Source: Mycosarcoma maydis (Eukaryota; Basidiomycota; Ustilaginomycetes; Ustilaginales). From it: 64,000 nt of DNA. Made by a program: the position numbers and the translations under genes. The stretch spans positions 62,001-126,000 of the forward strand of contig NC_026490.1 in assembly GCF_000328475.2 (NCBI RefSeq), written 5' to 3'. Below the pieces are notes generated by a model, which was not told where the DNA came from, did not search any database, and was given only the letters and a program-made list of their open reading frames with translations. This document shows positions 20,027 to 29,711 of the stretch, piece by piece. Positions within the stretch are counted from its first letter, which is position 1, and each line of letters begins with the position of its first letter.

Positions 20027-23000
20027 TCAGTTCTTCAGCTGCTCCAACAGCTCCTTTGCCTGATCGTACTCGACCTCCTGATCCCAACTGCCCCTCGTCT
20101 TGGCTAGAAAGCTTCGTACCAGGCTCCTCGCTTGGAACCTCGGTTCGGGCGCATCGATCTTGGCTTGATGCTCCGTCTCGGCCTGTTGGTGCTCAGCCAA
20201 GTCGAGCAATGCATCCACCAGATTGCTGAGATCGTGCAGGAGTGCGAGAAACACATGTTTATCCGTCTGGAGCTCGGCTTGCTCAGCTTCGGTGAGCGCC
20301 GAGTTGTACGCGTCGACCAGAGCATGTTGGACCGCACGTTGGCGTTGGCCGTTCCACAGCAGCAGGCGAGAGTAGAGCTTCCAGATGCTGCTGCTCGTTG
20401 AGATGCGCGGCAGCAGCGTTTCGTCAAACAAGCGCTGTACGGCGGGGAACAGGCCGAGACCTGAATTCGGGTCGAGTTTCGGCGCCACCGGTGCAGCTAA
20501 GCCTGCGCCTGCGTCATTGCAGTGTTGCGCCAACGCCGATTCGTACGTCTGTTGCGCATGCAGCGCTTCCGCTTCCAACGTCGCTTTTGGCGTTCGCGTC
20601 ACCGCGTCCACGAGTCGAGCTAGCACACCAACGTCGACGCTCTGGGCTCGTTCGGCGTCGTTGGTCTTGTTGCGCGTTTGGATCTCGGTTACGCGCACCA
20701 TGGCGCGCGTTGCTTCGAGCAGGTAGCCAACGTCAACGCACACAACCATGTAGTTGTACCACACGCGCCAGTTGTCGTGTGCGAATCGGAGCGATTGTTG
20801 TAGCGAACGGTGCGCGAGCAGTTTCAGAGAGTAGGCCGTCGTCCTCGAGCCACCCAAGCCACGTCGCGAGCGGGGCGAGCGTGGCGAGCTCGACACTTGG
20901 CCCGGGTTACGAAGTCCCACCTCGGTCTCGGCATCGCTGTCGTCAGCGAGCGAGCTGGCATCCGTTTCATCGCTCGAAGACACTTCGACACCGGAATCGG
21001 ATTGCCAACTGCCACTCCAGTCGCTCTGCCCTTCCTCATCGTCATCGTACGCTGCGCCAGCACCATCGTCCCACACCCTATCCGCTTCTTCTTCAGCCTC
21101 GAGGATATCCGGCAGCCCACCCTGTGCTCCTATCCTCTCGATCCCTGCCGCACCTGCATCCGCATCTGCATCCGCGTCCGCACTTTCCACCATCCGCAGG
21201 TAGCAGCTCGCCAGATTGTTCCAACTCTCCATATCTTCATCGTCCAGCGCCGTGCAACGCCGGAAACACTGTGCACCCTCGTTCCACTTTTCGAGTCGCA
21301 TGTAACAACAACCGAGTATGAACCAACTCCTCGTATACAGAGGATTGATCTTGAGCGCGTACCTTAGCCACTTGCTCGCCTGGCCAAAATCTTGACTAGT
21401 GAAGTACACACCGCCCAGACTCCGAGCAGCACGTGCCGAAGACGACGCGGATACTTGCCATGCTTTGGAATAGTGCGCCAGCGCAGAGGCGGGCTCGAGA
21501 TCACCCAACAGGCACCACAGCTTGGCCTCTCGTGCGCGATCCATGCGCCGATACATGATCTGTTGCGCTTCGCTCTGGCTGTCGAGCTGTGCATCTCGTC
21601 TTCGGCGCACGGCCACGTCGACATCAGCCTCGACCTTTTTGCCCTCCAGAAGCTCGCTGACCACCTCGACTGCTTCCTGCTGTCGGCCAAGCATGCCTAA
21701 ACACTGCACCACCTCTTCCCACATCTCGATGCGTTCAAAGATCTCCAAGGCGGATCGTGTGACACCGATACTAGCATAGCGACGAGCGAGCTCCGCCTGC
21801 ATCTCCCACTTGGGAGGCAGATCAAGCGCGTGGAAAAACTTGAGACGCTCTTGGATCGACGAGTCGTTGGTCGGCATCTGATCGATCAGCGCCTGCAGCT
21901 GCAACACGGATCTTTCGACCGTACGTGTTCGTGTGGATTCCAGTCGTGCTCGTAGCAAAAGCGACATGGTGTGCACCGTCCAGTTGCGAGCATGCGACAC
22001 GACGCGTGCGATAAACATTTGCATCTGATTTGCCGTCAAGCCATGCGCAGCTTGGGTGTTGTGAATATTGAGGCAGAGCGCCAGCAGTGTACACTGGTCC
22101 AGGACCGCTAGCGGTGGCTGAGCGTTGGGATCGAGCTCCAAAAGGTCGGCATCGGTGTCGTGCTGACCGCTAGCACCACCAGAGCAGGCCGCGTTGCTGC
22201 CAGCCGTAGTCGACGTGAACTTGGTCTGTTCGAGAAGCGTATCGTCGTTGAGAGCGTACGTTGACGGCATACCCGCCACTTGATCCTCAGCGTTGGCCTT
22301 GGCGGCGAAACCCGTCTGCAACTCCTCTTGCTTCTCCACATGGGCGCCAGCCTGTTCTGGCTGTTTCTCTGATATCTCGTCCTCTTCGTCTTCCTTACCA
22401 CCATCCGCAACGACGCTCTTGGCCAACAGCACCAATTGTGTCTTGTCCTCTTTTTGAAACTTGGTCCTCTTACCGAGCGCACCCGACATGCGGTACCTCA
22501 ACCCATTCTCCTTGGCCGCGTTGACAAACGTCTCGGACGCCTCCCTGTCGCTTCCTAGCCTTTGCAGCGCAATTCCGCGCTCCAGAATAAGACGCGACGA
22601 GAGCGAGGCCCACTCGCTCTTCTTGGCGTCTGCCGCATTGGCAGGCTTCCCAGTGGCAGCAGCACGAGCTGCCAGGACATCGCACAACTTGTTGACCGGC
22701 TCAAATACCTTGTTACCAAACGCTACAGCTTGGTCGAGCACGTGGCTATGCACTGTGAACACACGCAACCTCCACCAAGCTAGCGTCTCGACGTGTACTT
22801 TGGCCGTATTGCCATCTGGTTGGTTTGGGGCTTGAGCCGACCAGAGTGCGTCGATCACGAGTTTGGACAAGACTAGGAAGAAGGGCACCTGACACAGATG
22901 GTAGGCGGGTTCGCCCTTGAATGCGAGCGCTTCGAGTGATGCACTGTGGATCAACTTGTTGGTGGCTAGGTTGGCCTTTTCCTCGGCGTCCGTGTCGAGC

Positions 23001-24454
23001 GGTCGAGGAGCGAAGGCGTCTGGCGAAGATGCTCGTAGTAGAGAGACTGGATCCAGAGACTCTGGCAATTCCGGGCCCGTCCAGTTGATCTGCACAAACG
23101 CATGCAGAGCACAGACGGCTATACAGAGGATTTCGTACCTCTGCAATTCGCTCGTAGCTTGGGTCGCCACTACGGCGTTGATGTGTTTTTGAATCGCGAG
23201 TAGGTCGAATGCGGTACTGCCATTGCTGCTCAGGTTCTGCGCAAGCTGTGTGCCGATCGGTTTGAGCAGTCGAGACGCCAAGTCCGACGTAAGCACAGTG
23301 GCAAAATCACCAACAATGGTTTTGTGGACGAAATCTGGGACGCCAGCTCGTTGCTGTTGGTCAAGGTTGGCGAGCGTGTTGGTGATCAGATTCCATTGAA
23401 AATGATGCGGGGAAGCATGACCGAGCTCAAGACCTGCAACAGGAACCTGTGCACCGACCACTACCGCGGGCTTTGCAGTTGTCGATAGACGAGAAGCGCC
23501 GCGCAAAGCACGATACATGGAATCCAGGTCCGGGAACGTCGGCACGAATGCATCGTAGTTGGGTGTATTCGCCTCATCGTCATTCAGGTCGGATTCTTGC
23601 GCGTCTTCTAGTGCGGCTGTCGCATGATCCTCGTCTTGAAGTTGAAACGACGAGCGCGGGTTGAGCCAGCCGACAGCACCAAGGTCTACCGAATTTGTCT
23701 TGGATTGCGTGAGGTTATCGGTCTCGAGCAGGATGGCTGCCAGCATGAGATCTGCCAGCTCCCTTGTCACGATCTGCGAGCATGTTGTTGATGCTCCACT
23801 TTCGACAAGTTGCTGTTTGGCCCACATGGCGACGAGAGAAGTCAGGCTAGGCTCGGCTTCTCCACCACCGCTCACCGGCTGAGGACGAGGCAAGAGTGCC
23901 AGGTTCAACCTCTCGTTGAGGCTGCCGTTTTCATCATGCATCTGCGTGGGCAGCGTATTCTCGGTATCTACCACGCCGAATAACTGTGCGCCGTGCAACT
24001 CCAACCACTCTGACCACGCTTCCTCCCCGTTCTGTTCTGCTGCGCCGCCTACAAGCACTACCCTTTTCTTAGACGTGTATGCATCTAGCGCGTTGTACAC
24101 TTGGTCATCTTGAAAGATTACATTGTGCTCGGCGATGAGTGCTGCTTGCAAGGCAAGAGCTAGCTCTGGCAGGTCGTCGTTCAAACATGCGTGGCGAGCG
24201 GCTGATAGCACGGGCACGTATCGACGCTGCGTGTGCTGGCTTGTGTCGAGGTGCTGCTGTAGGTAGGCGAGGCTGATTGCGGCTACCGCCTGATCGAGCG
24301 TGGTGGTCCGAGAGGTGATGATGTAGACAATGTCTTCGTTATCGAGGCCTCCTGAGGCGAGCAGGGATTTTGTGGTGCGCAGGAAATGGTTGACGGGCGT
24401 ATGTGGTAGTGCGCGTGCGAAACGGGAGGCGCGAACCGCACCTACTCGGCTCAT
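20027..24454 (-). CDS. EMW1: TTC27/Emw1-family TPR protein
   Basis: 1475-residue tetratricopeptide protein related to human TTC27 and yeast Emw1, an essential protein linked in yeast to cell-wall integrity. The strongest family matches are HAFVQINWTGPELPESLDP near the middle of the N-terminal half, WWRLRVFTVHSHVLD, and MSGALGKRTKFQKEDKTQLV. The second half has TPR-type helices (ARRYASIGVTRSALEIFERI, ARSLGGVYFTSQDFGQASKW, WFILGCCYMRLEKWNEGAQC, SWNNLASCYLRM). An acidic insertion (EEADRVWDDGAGAAYDDDEE) interrupts the TPRs. The start at 24454 (MSRVGAVRASRF) is my choice; an in-frame ATG at 24556 is the alternative. The protein is longer than the human one (about 840), mainly through N-terminal and linker insertions. 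It converges with the GPI-type gene, 163 bases away. Confidence 0.87.
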   Translation of the reverse strand: MSRVGAVRASRFARALPHTPVNHFLRTTKSLLASGGLDNEDIVYIITSRTTTLDQAVAAISLAYLQQHLDTSQHTQRRYVPVLSAARHACLNDDLPELALALQAALIAEHNVIFQDDQVYNALDAYTSKKRVVLVGGAAEQNGEEAWSEWLELHGAQLFGVVDTENTLPTQMHDENGSLNERLNLALLPRPQPVSGGGEAEPSLTSLVAMWAKQQLVESGASTTCSQIVTRELADLMLAAILLETDNLTQSKTNSVDLGAVGWLNPRSSFQLQDEDHATAALEDAQESDLNDDEANTPNYDAFVPTFPDLDSMYRALRGASRLSTTAKPAVVVGAQVPVAGLELGHASPHHFQWNLITNTLANLDQQQRAGVPDFVHKTIVGDFATVLTSDLASRLLKPIGTQLAQNLSSNGSTAFDLLAIQKHINAVVATQATSELQRYEILCIAVCALHAFVQINWTGPELPESLDPVSLLRASSPDAFAPRPLDTDAEEKANLATNKLIHSASLEALAFKGEPAYHLCQVPFFLVLSKLVIDALWSAQAPNQPDGNTAKVHVETLAWWRLRVFTVHSHVLDQAVAFGNKVFEPVNKLCDVLAARAAATGKPANAADAKKSEWASLSSRLILERGIALQRLGSDREASETFVNAAKENGLRYRMSGALGKRTKFQKEDKTQLVLLAKSVVADGGKEDEEDEISEKQPEQAGAHVEKQEELQTGFAAKANAEDQVAGMPSTYALNDDTLLEQTKFTSTTAGSNAACSGGASGQHDTDADLLELDPNAQPPLAVLDQCTLLALCLNIHNTQAAHGLTANQMQMFIARVVSHARNWTVHTMSLLLRARLESTRTRTVERSVLQLQALIDQMPTNDSSIQERLKFFHALDLPPKWEMQAELARRYASIGVTRSALEIFERIEMWEEVVQCLGMLGRQQEAVEVVSELLEGKKVEADVDVAVRRRRDAQLDSQSEAQQIMYRRMDRAREAKLWCLLGDLEPASALAHYSKAWQVSASSSARAARSLGGVYFTSQDFGQASKWLRYALKINPLYTRSWFILGCCYMRLEKWNEGAQCFRRCTALDDEDMESWNNLASCYLRMVESADADADADAGAAGIERIGAQGGLPDILEAEEEADRVWDDGAGAAYDDDEEGQSDWSGSWQSDSGVEVSSSDETDASSLADDSDAETEVGLRNPGQVSSSPRSPRSRRGLGGSRTTAYSLKLLAHRSLQQSLRFAHDNWRVWYNYMVVCVDVGYLLEATRAMVRVTEIQTRNKTNDAERAQSVDVGVLARLVDAVTRTPKATLEAEALHAQQTYESALAQHCNDAGAGLAAPVAPKLDPNSGLGLFPAVQRLFDETLLPRISTSSSIWKLYSRLLLWNGQRQRAVQHALVDAYNSALTEAEQAELQTDKHVFLALLHDLSNLVDALLDLAEHQQAETEHQAKIDAPEPRFQARSLVRSFLAKTRGSWDQEVEYDQAKELLEQLKN

Positions 24455-25048
24455 GCTCGAGTATATGAAACAGCCAGCTCTGTTCGGATGCTGACCGGTA
24501 TCGTGTGTGTTGTCCTTGGTGGCAATGGTGGTATGACAGTCAGAGACTCCCCACATACTTCCATTGTTCACAAGCCAGGACACGACAAGAAGCGCAACAC
24601 AAATTATCAATAGAAGGGAGAAGAAAAAAAATCCCTCCACTCCATCAAGAGGAAAGAGATTCACGATTAGTCGTGCGTTTTCCAACGCTGCTCAGCCAGT
24701 CACGAGTATAATTCAAAGCGTCGCGCTTTCTCGCAAAAAATTTCAACCTTCGTACTTCTTGCAAGGTTCTCCGACTCCCGGCCGTCGTATTCGTCGAGCA
24801 TAACTCCGGCCCTGGTTCATTGGTTCATTGTGATTGATTCACGGTTCAACACGTTACCCTGTCGATTTGTAGAATAGCCGCAGGCCGGATGTGTCGCTCA
24901 CTCAACCACCATCGTAAATGTACCACTCGTGACTCCCACTCTATGACCGTCGTGACGCATCGGCATGAAGCTCTCCAGCAAAGATGCTCGTGCCCTGATG
25001 GATCTGAATTCATGCTTCGACTTAGGCTGACAACACGACCAAGGCACG
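24455..25048. other. Intergenic region (TTC27 promoter side)
   Basis: 594 bases between the URI-like stop and the TTC27 start. It carries an A-rich run near 24625 and a TGATTCACGGTT-type word near 24830; no gene was seen. Confidence 0.45.
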
Positions 25049-28000
25049 TCACTGAGCCATACGGGAAGCCTTGAATCGGCTCAGCTTGGGTTTTGGTGGA
25101 TTCGCCTCGCACTCATCCGCTTGGGCCTCGTGAGCCTCGTTCGCACCACGCTCCACCTTGTGCTGCCTGGTCACCACTGGCGGCGGCGCCTGACCGCGCT
25201 CCACCATCTGCTTGGTTCTCTTGCTCTCCGCCAATCTCGACGCCTGTTCGGGATGATTTTTTTTCCACTCCAATCTCTCCAAGCGGCTACGCATCACCAT
25301 CTCGGCCATTTCGTCGTCTTGGTCGCTCTCGCCTCCATCGAGCTCGACAGGCCCGCTCGCTTCTCCCTCAACCAGATCGCCGTTCTTGGGGAAGCGAACC
25401 GGAGCTAGTTGAGGGATGATCATCACAGGTGCGCCGTCGGATGGTTCAACGTTGGGTTGTGTTGGCGTGCGGTCCATGTCGAATGCGGCTGAACGCGCGA
25501 GATTGTTCGACGATGCGGTTTGAGACGGACCGAAATTCTGAGCTGATGACAGCACGTCATCTAGATGGTGGTTGTATGTCTTTGTGCGACCACCTGCGAT
25601 CTTGTGCTGTGCGAGCGACGCCTTGAAGCGTGAGATGCGCGAGCCAGAGCCGTGACCACTAGAAGACGTGTTGCCTTGGTACTCGGCGTCTTGCACAGCC
25701 GCATCGAGCGGTACAATATCCATCTCGTAGTCGTCCTCTTCGTCCTCGTCGTCCTGGGCGTGCTCCCGATCGACGTGTGCTCGTGCTGCAGCCATGATCG
25801 CGTCACGCTTTGCGTCGCTGCCTTGGCTGGTCTCACCACTACGCGGCATCGCGAGTCCCATGGCAGCCATCCTTGCTCGTGCCTGCTCGTATTCCTTGAG
25901 CAGCTCAGGATATGCCGACAAGCTCTGTTGATCCGCATTGAAACTAGGTGCTAGCGCCATGAGGTCGTCTGGATCGTAGTCAAAGTCGTCATCTTGATCG
26001 TCAAAATCATCTTGGTCATCAAAATCATCTTGGTCGTCAAAATCATCTTGGTCGTCAGAATCGTCTTGCTCGTCATCGTCGTCCTGATGCACGTCCAAGC
26101 CGCGACTGTCGATCGCAGCAGCGCGCCGAGATCGGTTGGAGAGGTACGAGTCAAAGTAGGCATCCTCTTCATCCGTGTCGGCGCCTTGGCGCTGGATTTT
26201 GGCATCTTGCTGCTCGTCGTCCAGTTCGGTGGCGTCATCGACATGTTTTGGCAGGTGGTTTTCGAGCGCAGCGCCAGGGTTGATCTCCGAGACGCGCTCT
26301 TGTTCATCGTCATCATCACCAGCCGTGGCATCGGCAGGCACGTCGAAACGCACACGACCAGCTCGAGGCACATCATCCTTGTCCAAGGGTCGAGCCAGCT
26401 TTACTTGTAGGTCCGACTCGTCCTCCGCATTCGGCTCGGGCTCTTGACCTTGCTGCCTCTGCTTGATTTTCTCCGCGTACGCCTTGGACGGTCTCGCATG
26501 TGGGACGGCGGCAGAAAGACCCATGTTTTGTCGACGTTGGCTTAGCTCGTCATCGCCCAGAGAAGCTCTGTCTAACGCCGACATGCCCAGAGACCGTGTC
26601 GGAGCAGTGGGTATGCTATCCGCTTCTTTTCGCGGCACGCGCTGGTTGGGCACGAATTTCGAACTTGTAGGCTTCTGGTTCAAAAAGCCTTGCTTGAAAG
26701 CGCTGAACGTGGCATGTTGCGCATGCGTGTTGACCGGCGTCGAAGCATGCCTTGGATCCTGCGCCGGATCGCTGGTTTTGCGCCTTTCCAATACGCTGTG
26801 ACCAAGCGCCGGCTTTTCGGCAAGTCTCAGCAGCCGCTCGGACTCGCGCTCGTCTTGTTCGTGCTTGGCGCGTGCAGCAATCGCCTCTGGAGTACACCAT
26901 CGTTTCTGCTCCTCGTGCGCCTCTTGCATCTTTTTGAGTACGTCCGGAGGTGGAGCGTTTGGATGACCCTCAACCACATCTGGTCCAAGAAGCTTGACGA
27001 TACGCTCCGCCTCTTGTTCTACACCGATGTCGTCGCGATGACGCTTCTCTGCTGTGCCCGATCCGGACTGGAGCGAACGTGAGGTTGCGCAAGAACCAGG
27101 CGCCGGCTGAGATGGCGTGACGCGATCTTGGTCGTAGTTCTCCTTGACGCGGATACTGGATCGCAACGCGCGCTGCAGAGGCGTCATCCCGGAACCAGCG
27201 GTTGCTTCTGGATGCGCACGCTCGGGGCTCTGTATGCGAACGCTCTTTTTGGTCGGCGTACTCGTCCCGCTCGTCGCAGCACTCGACCCGGCATCTGTGA
27301 GTCGGCCAAGTAGTGAGCAAGTGCCAGTCAAGTCACTGCTAGCCAGGCGTGTAGGAGTCTGACTTCTGGATGCTCGTTCTGTATCAGTGGGAGCGATGGA
27401 TTTCTTCTCTTCCTTTTCGAGATCTTCCCATGAATACGAGCTCTTGATCGCGCCTGGGCTGGATGGATTCAGATTGAGAAAGCCATGACGAATACCGGTC
27501 GAACCAAACGAGGGACGTTGGACAACCGACGGACGTGCTGCGCTTGGCTTCAGTGCAGATTTGGGCGGAGGAGGCCTCGCTGCGGATACGATTTCCGGGA
27601 GTGATTTTGATTTTGACTCATCGTCTGGTGACGGTGGTGGGCTCGGAGTGCGCGTGCGCAGGACGACGCGGGTCTCTTGTGCTGCAGACTGTGCTGTCTG
27701 CGGCGAGGATGCTTCTCTCGCAGTGGAAGCAGTGGCAGATGTTTGTTGCGTGTCTCCTTGTTCCTCGTCCGAGCCGTTTTCGTTCTCTTGCTCCTCGAAT
27801 TTGCTCAGCATATCATGCAGCCATCGTCGACGTTCCTCCTTGTCCATAGCTGCTGTCTTGTCTGCACGCACAAACGGCTGCATATATGCCTTGTTCTGCC
27901 TCGTCGCTTCTTGTTCCGTAATCCGCTCGACTGGTTCGTAGAAAGGCAGACCTTCCTCGTTGAGCACCTCGTTCTTCTCGTTGACCATGTGGTCTTCAGC

Positions 28001-28702
28001 CTTGGCTGTTACAGTAGTCTTGTTGATCAAAGCTTGTCGTCCGTTGTGCAACTCGCCAGGTAAGCGCTCGCGTAGCTGAGCAGCGTATGCAAGGTACCGT
28101 GACTTTCTCGCCTGTAGTTGCATCTGCGCGTCTTTGATGGTGACATGGACATACTCGACCTGAATTGTCCGGCTAGGATCTGGCAGTCGCACGCTCACGC
28201 TAAGTTTGTCGTCATTCGCTGGCGCTGTTGTCAGCATCGGCAGAGCTTGATCTTCCATTACGAGTTGATCGCACACCGACAGGCCGTGCGGATCTTGGCG
28301 CATCAAGACACGCTCGGAATCCAACACAAGTCGTGCAGGCCAGAAAGCGAGAGGTCCAAGAGGTTGTAGGATGCGTGCAGCCTGTGATGTAGACGCAGGC
28401 GTTCCAGCGTGCAGCTGATGAGCTACTTGAATGTTATCCAGTTGCAGACAGATGCGATCCACATTGGCAATAGCTTGTTCCAGTCTGCTGAGCTGCGTCT
28501 GTTGAGATGCAAGCGAGTCGGTCGGTGCAGCAGTATCAGCGCCGTGCTTCAAACGACCGTAGTGCGCTTGGAGGAGTGCCTGAGCTGTGGCCGAGATCTC
28601 GGAAGCGTCAAATGCATCGGTCGAGGCCATAGTTGCGAAGGAAGCACGAGAAGAGCAAGGTGCTAAAGTGTCCAAGCCCATCGAGGACAGTGACGGTGTC
28701 AT
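25049..28702 (-). CDS. URI/Bud27-like prefoldin protein
   Basis: 1217 residues from the ATG at 28702; ATGs at 28681 and 28630 are alternatives. Residues about 40-220 look like an alpha-class prefoldin: a helix (SQQTQLSRLEQAIANVDRIC), the beta-hairpin-like ARILQPLGPLAFWPARLVLD and a second helix ending QLQARKSRYLAYAAQLRERL. The long middle is charged and disordered, with short repeated segments (HGFLNLNPSSPGA, KQGFLNQKPTSSKF). SRISRFKASLAQ and, at the C-terminus, KPKLSRFKASRMAQ match the SRFKA-type box at the end of fungal Bud27-type proteins. URI/Bud27 helps assemble RNA polymerases in the cytoplasm with Rpb5 and links to TOR signalling. The assignment rests on motif layout, not alignment, so it is moderate. 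Confidence 0.7.
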   Translation of the reverse strand: MTPSLSSMGLDTLAPCSSRASFATMASTDAFDASEISATAQALLQAHYGRLKHGADTAAPTDSLASQQTQLSRLEQAIANVDRICLQLDNIQVAHQLHAGTPASTSQAARILQPLGPLAFWPARLVLDSERVLMRQDPHGLSVCDQLVMEDQALPMLTTAPANDDKLSVSVRLPDPSRTIQVEYVHVTIKDAQMQLQARKSRYLAYAAQLRERLPGELHNGRQALINKTTVTAKAEDHMVNEKNEVLNEEGLPFYEPVERITEQEATRQNKAYMQPFVRADKTAAMDKEERRRWLHDMLSKFEEQENENGSDEEQGDTQQTSATASTAREASSPQTAQSAAQETRVVLRTRTPSPPPSPDDESKSKSLPEIVSAARPPPPKSALKPSAARPSVVQRPSFGSTGIRHGFLNLNPSSPGAIKSSYSWEDLEKEEKKSIAPTDTERASRSQTPTRLASSDLTGTCSLLGRLTDAGSSAATSGTSTPTKKSVRIQSPERAHPEATAGSGMTPLQRALRSSIRVKENYDQDRVTPSQPAPGSCATSRSLQSGSGTAEKRHRDDIGVEQEAERIVKLLGPDVVEGHPNAPPPDVLKKMQEAHEEQKRWCTPEAIAARAKHEQDERESERLLRLAEKPALGHSVLERRKTSDPAQDPRHASTPVNTHAQHATFSAFKQGFLNQKPTSSKFVPNQRVPRKEADSIPTAPTRSLGMSALDRASLGDDELSQRRQNMGLSAAVPHARPSKAYAEKIKQRQQGQEPEPNAEDESDLQVKLARPLDKDDVPRAGRVRFDVPADATAGDDDDEQERVSEINPGAALENHLPKHVDDATELDDEQQDAKIQRQGADTDEEDAYFDSYLSNRSRRAAAIDSRGLDVHQDDDDEQDDSDDQDDFDDQDDFDDQDDFDDQDDDFDYDPDDLMALAPSFNADQQSLSAYPELLKEYEQARARMAAMGLAMPRSGETSQGSDAKRDAIMAAARAHVDREHAQDDEDEEDDYEMDIVPLDAAVQDAEYQGNTSSSGHGSGSRISRFKASLAQHKIAGGRTKTYNHHLDDVLSSAQNFGPSQTASSNNLARSAAFDMDRTPTQPNVEPSDGAPVMIIPQLAPVRFPKNGDLVEGEASGPVELDGGESDQDDEMAEMVMRSRLERLEWKKNHPEQASRLAESKRTKQMVERGQAPPPVVTRQHKVERGANEAHEAQADECEANPPKPKLSRFKASRMAQ
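25994..26065 (-). repeat. 18-base tandem repeat encoding DDQDDF units
   Basis: Four head-to-tail 18-base units in the URI-like gene, encoding acidic hexapeptides (DDQDDF/DDQDDS). Units differ at a few silent or conservative sites. Confidence 0.85.
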
Positions 28703-29711
28703 ATTGACAAGACCGTTGCGGGACTATCGCGTCGTCGTCAGTTTGCCGTGCTACGAGCTAGCTAGAGTGATGTTGAGAGTTACGAGGGCAAGTTTGGGAG
28801 CCAACAAAAAAAGTACAAGGCATTCCAGAATGACGCACTGCGAGCTGGCAGCCTGCTGCGATTCCTTAGACAGCGCTCGTCGTGAACCGTATTCGTCGAG
28901 GATCTCTGGCTATTGATTCCAGCGTACAGTCTCGATGCGATCGGAACAAAGGTAGAGATGCGAGCTTGAGACCTCCCGATTTGTGCGTCGCAGTGTATCA
29001 CGCAACAAGTGAGCGAGGAGGGCGAGGTTGAGTTGGTATCGTGTATCACGTATGGAGACGAGGGTGATCTCTAGTTTTTTCTTCTTCTCTTGCTTTCCTG
29101 CATTGCGAATCGTGAATCACGAATGTGGAGAAAGAAGCAAAAGGCAAAAACCGGAAGCCACACGAGCAGACACAGCGAAAACGGTCATGTGCCGTTCACG
29201 CTTCTTGCACTTGGCCGACTCTAGCCGAGCCCAGATTTAGTCACTGAGTCATTGCAAGACTAACTCACGACTAAGATAAACTTTCGTCCGTGTCATGTGT
29301 GCCGTGTCGCTTCGTAATTCGTGTGCAGCCCGCAGTCACCAGCCACGAGTCTGATTCGTGATGCACAATGAATTGATTAGTGTGAGCAAACACCCAAGCA
29401 CAAAGTCCACCACACGTGACACTTTACGACTGTGACTGTGACTCACGACTGGCAACAAGTAACCTGATAAATTAAACAAGCACAATACCGAAGCAGAGCC
29501 ACAGATTCACGTGATTGACAGAGCAGCGCAGCGACGATAGGATGGTCAAGGGCGGCGTCAGCGATAGTGTCCCTCGCATAGCCCATTCCTCTCAACAGAG
29601 GACAACTGGATGTGGACAAACAAACAAATGCATTCGAGGGCCATGGATCAAAAACGTAACTAGGTACAATTGCATGGGGGCGAGAGAGATGCTAATGGGA
29701 GGACAAGGTCA
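28703..29711. other. Intergenic region with dispersed TCACGA words
   Basis: About 1 kb between the URI-like start and the UFD4 stop. It holds GAATCGTGAATCACGAATG near 29105 and similar words near 29340-29450. No gene or RNA was recognised. Confidence 0.45.

Noticed and set aside
20398..21321. 307-codon frame opposite the TTC27-family gene
   Set aside because: Arg/Ser/Pro-rich shadow frame without domains, wholly inside a well-supported gene.
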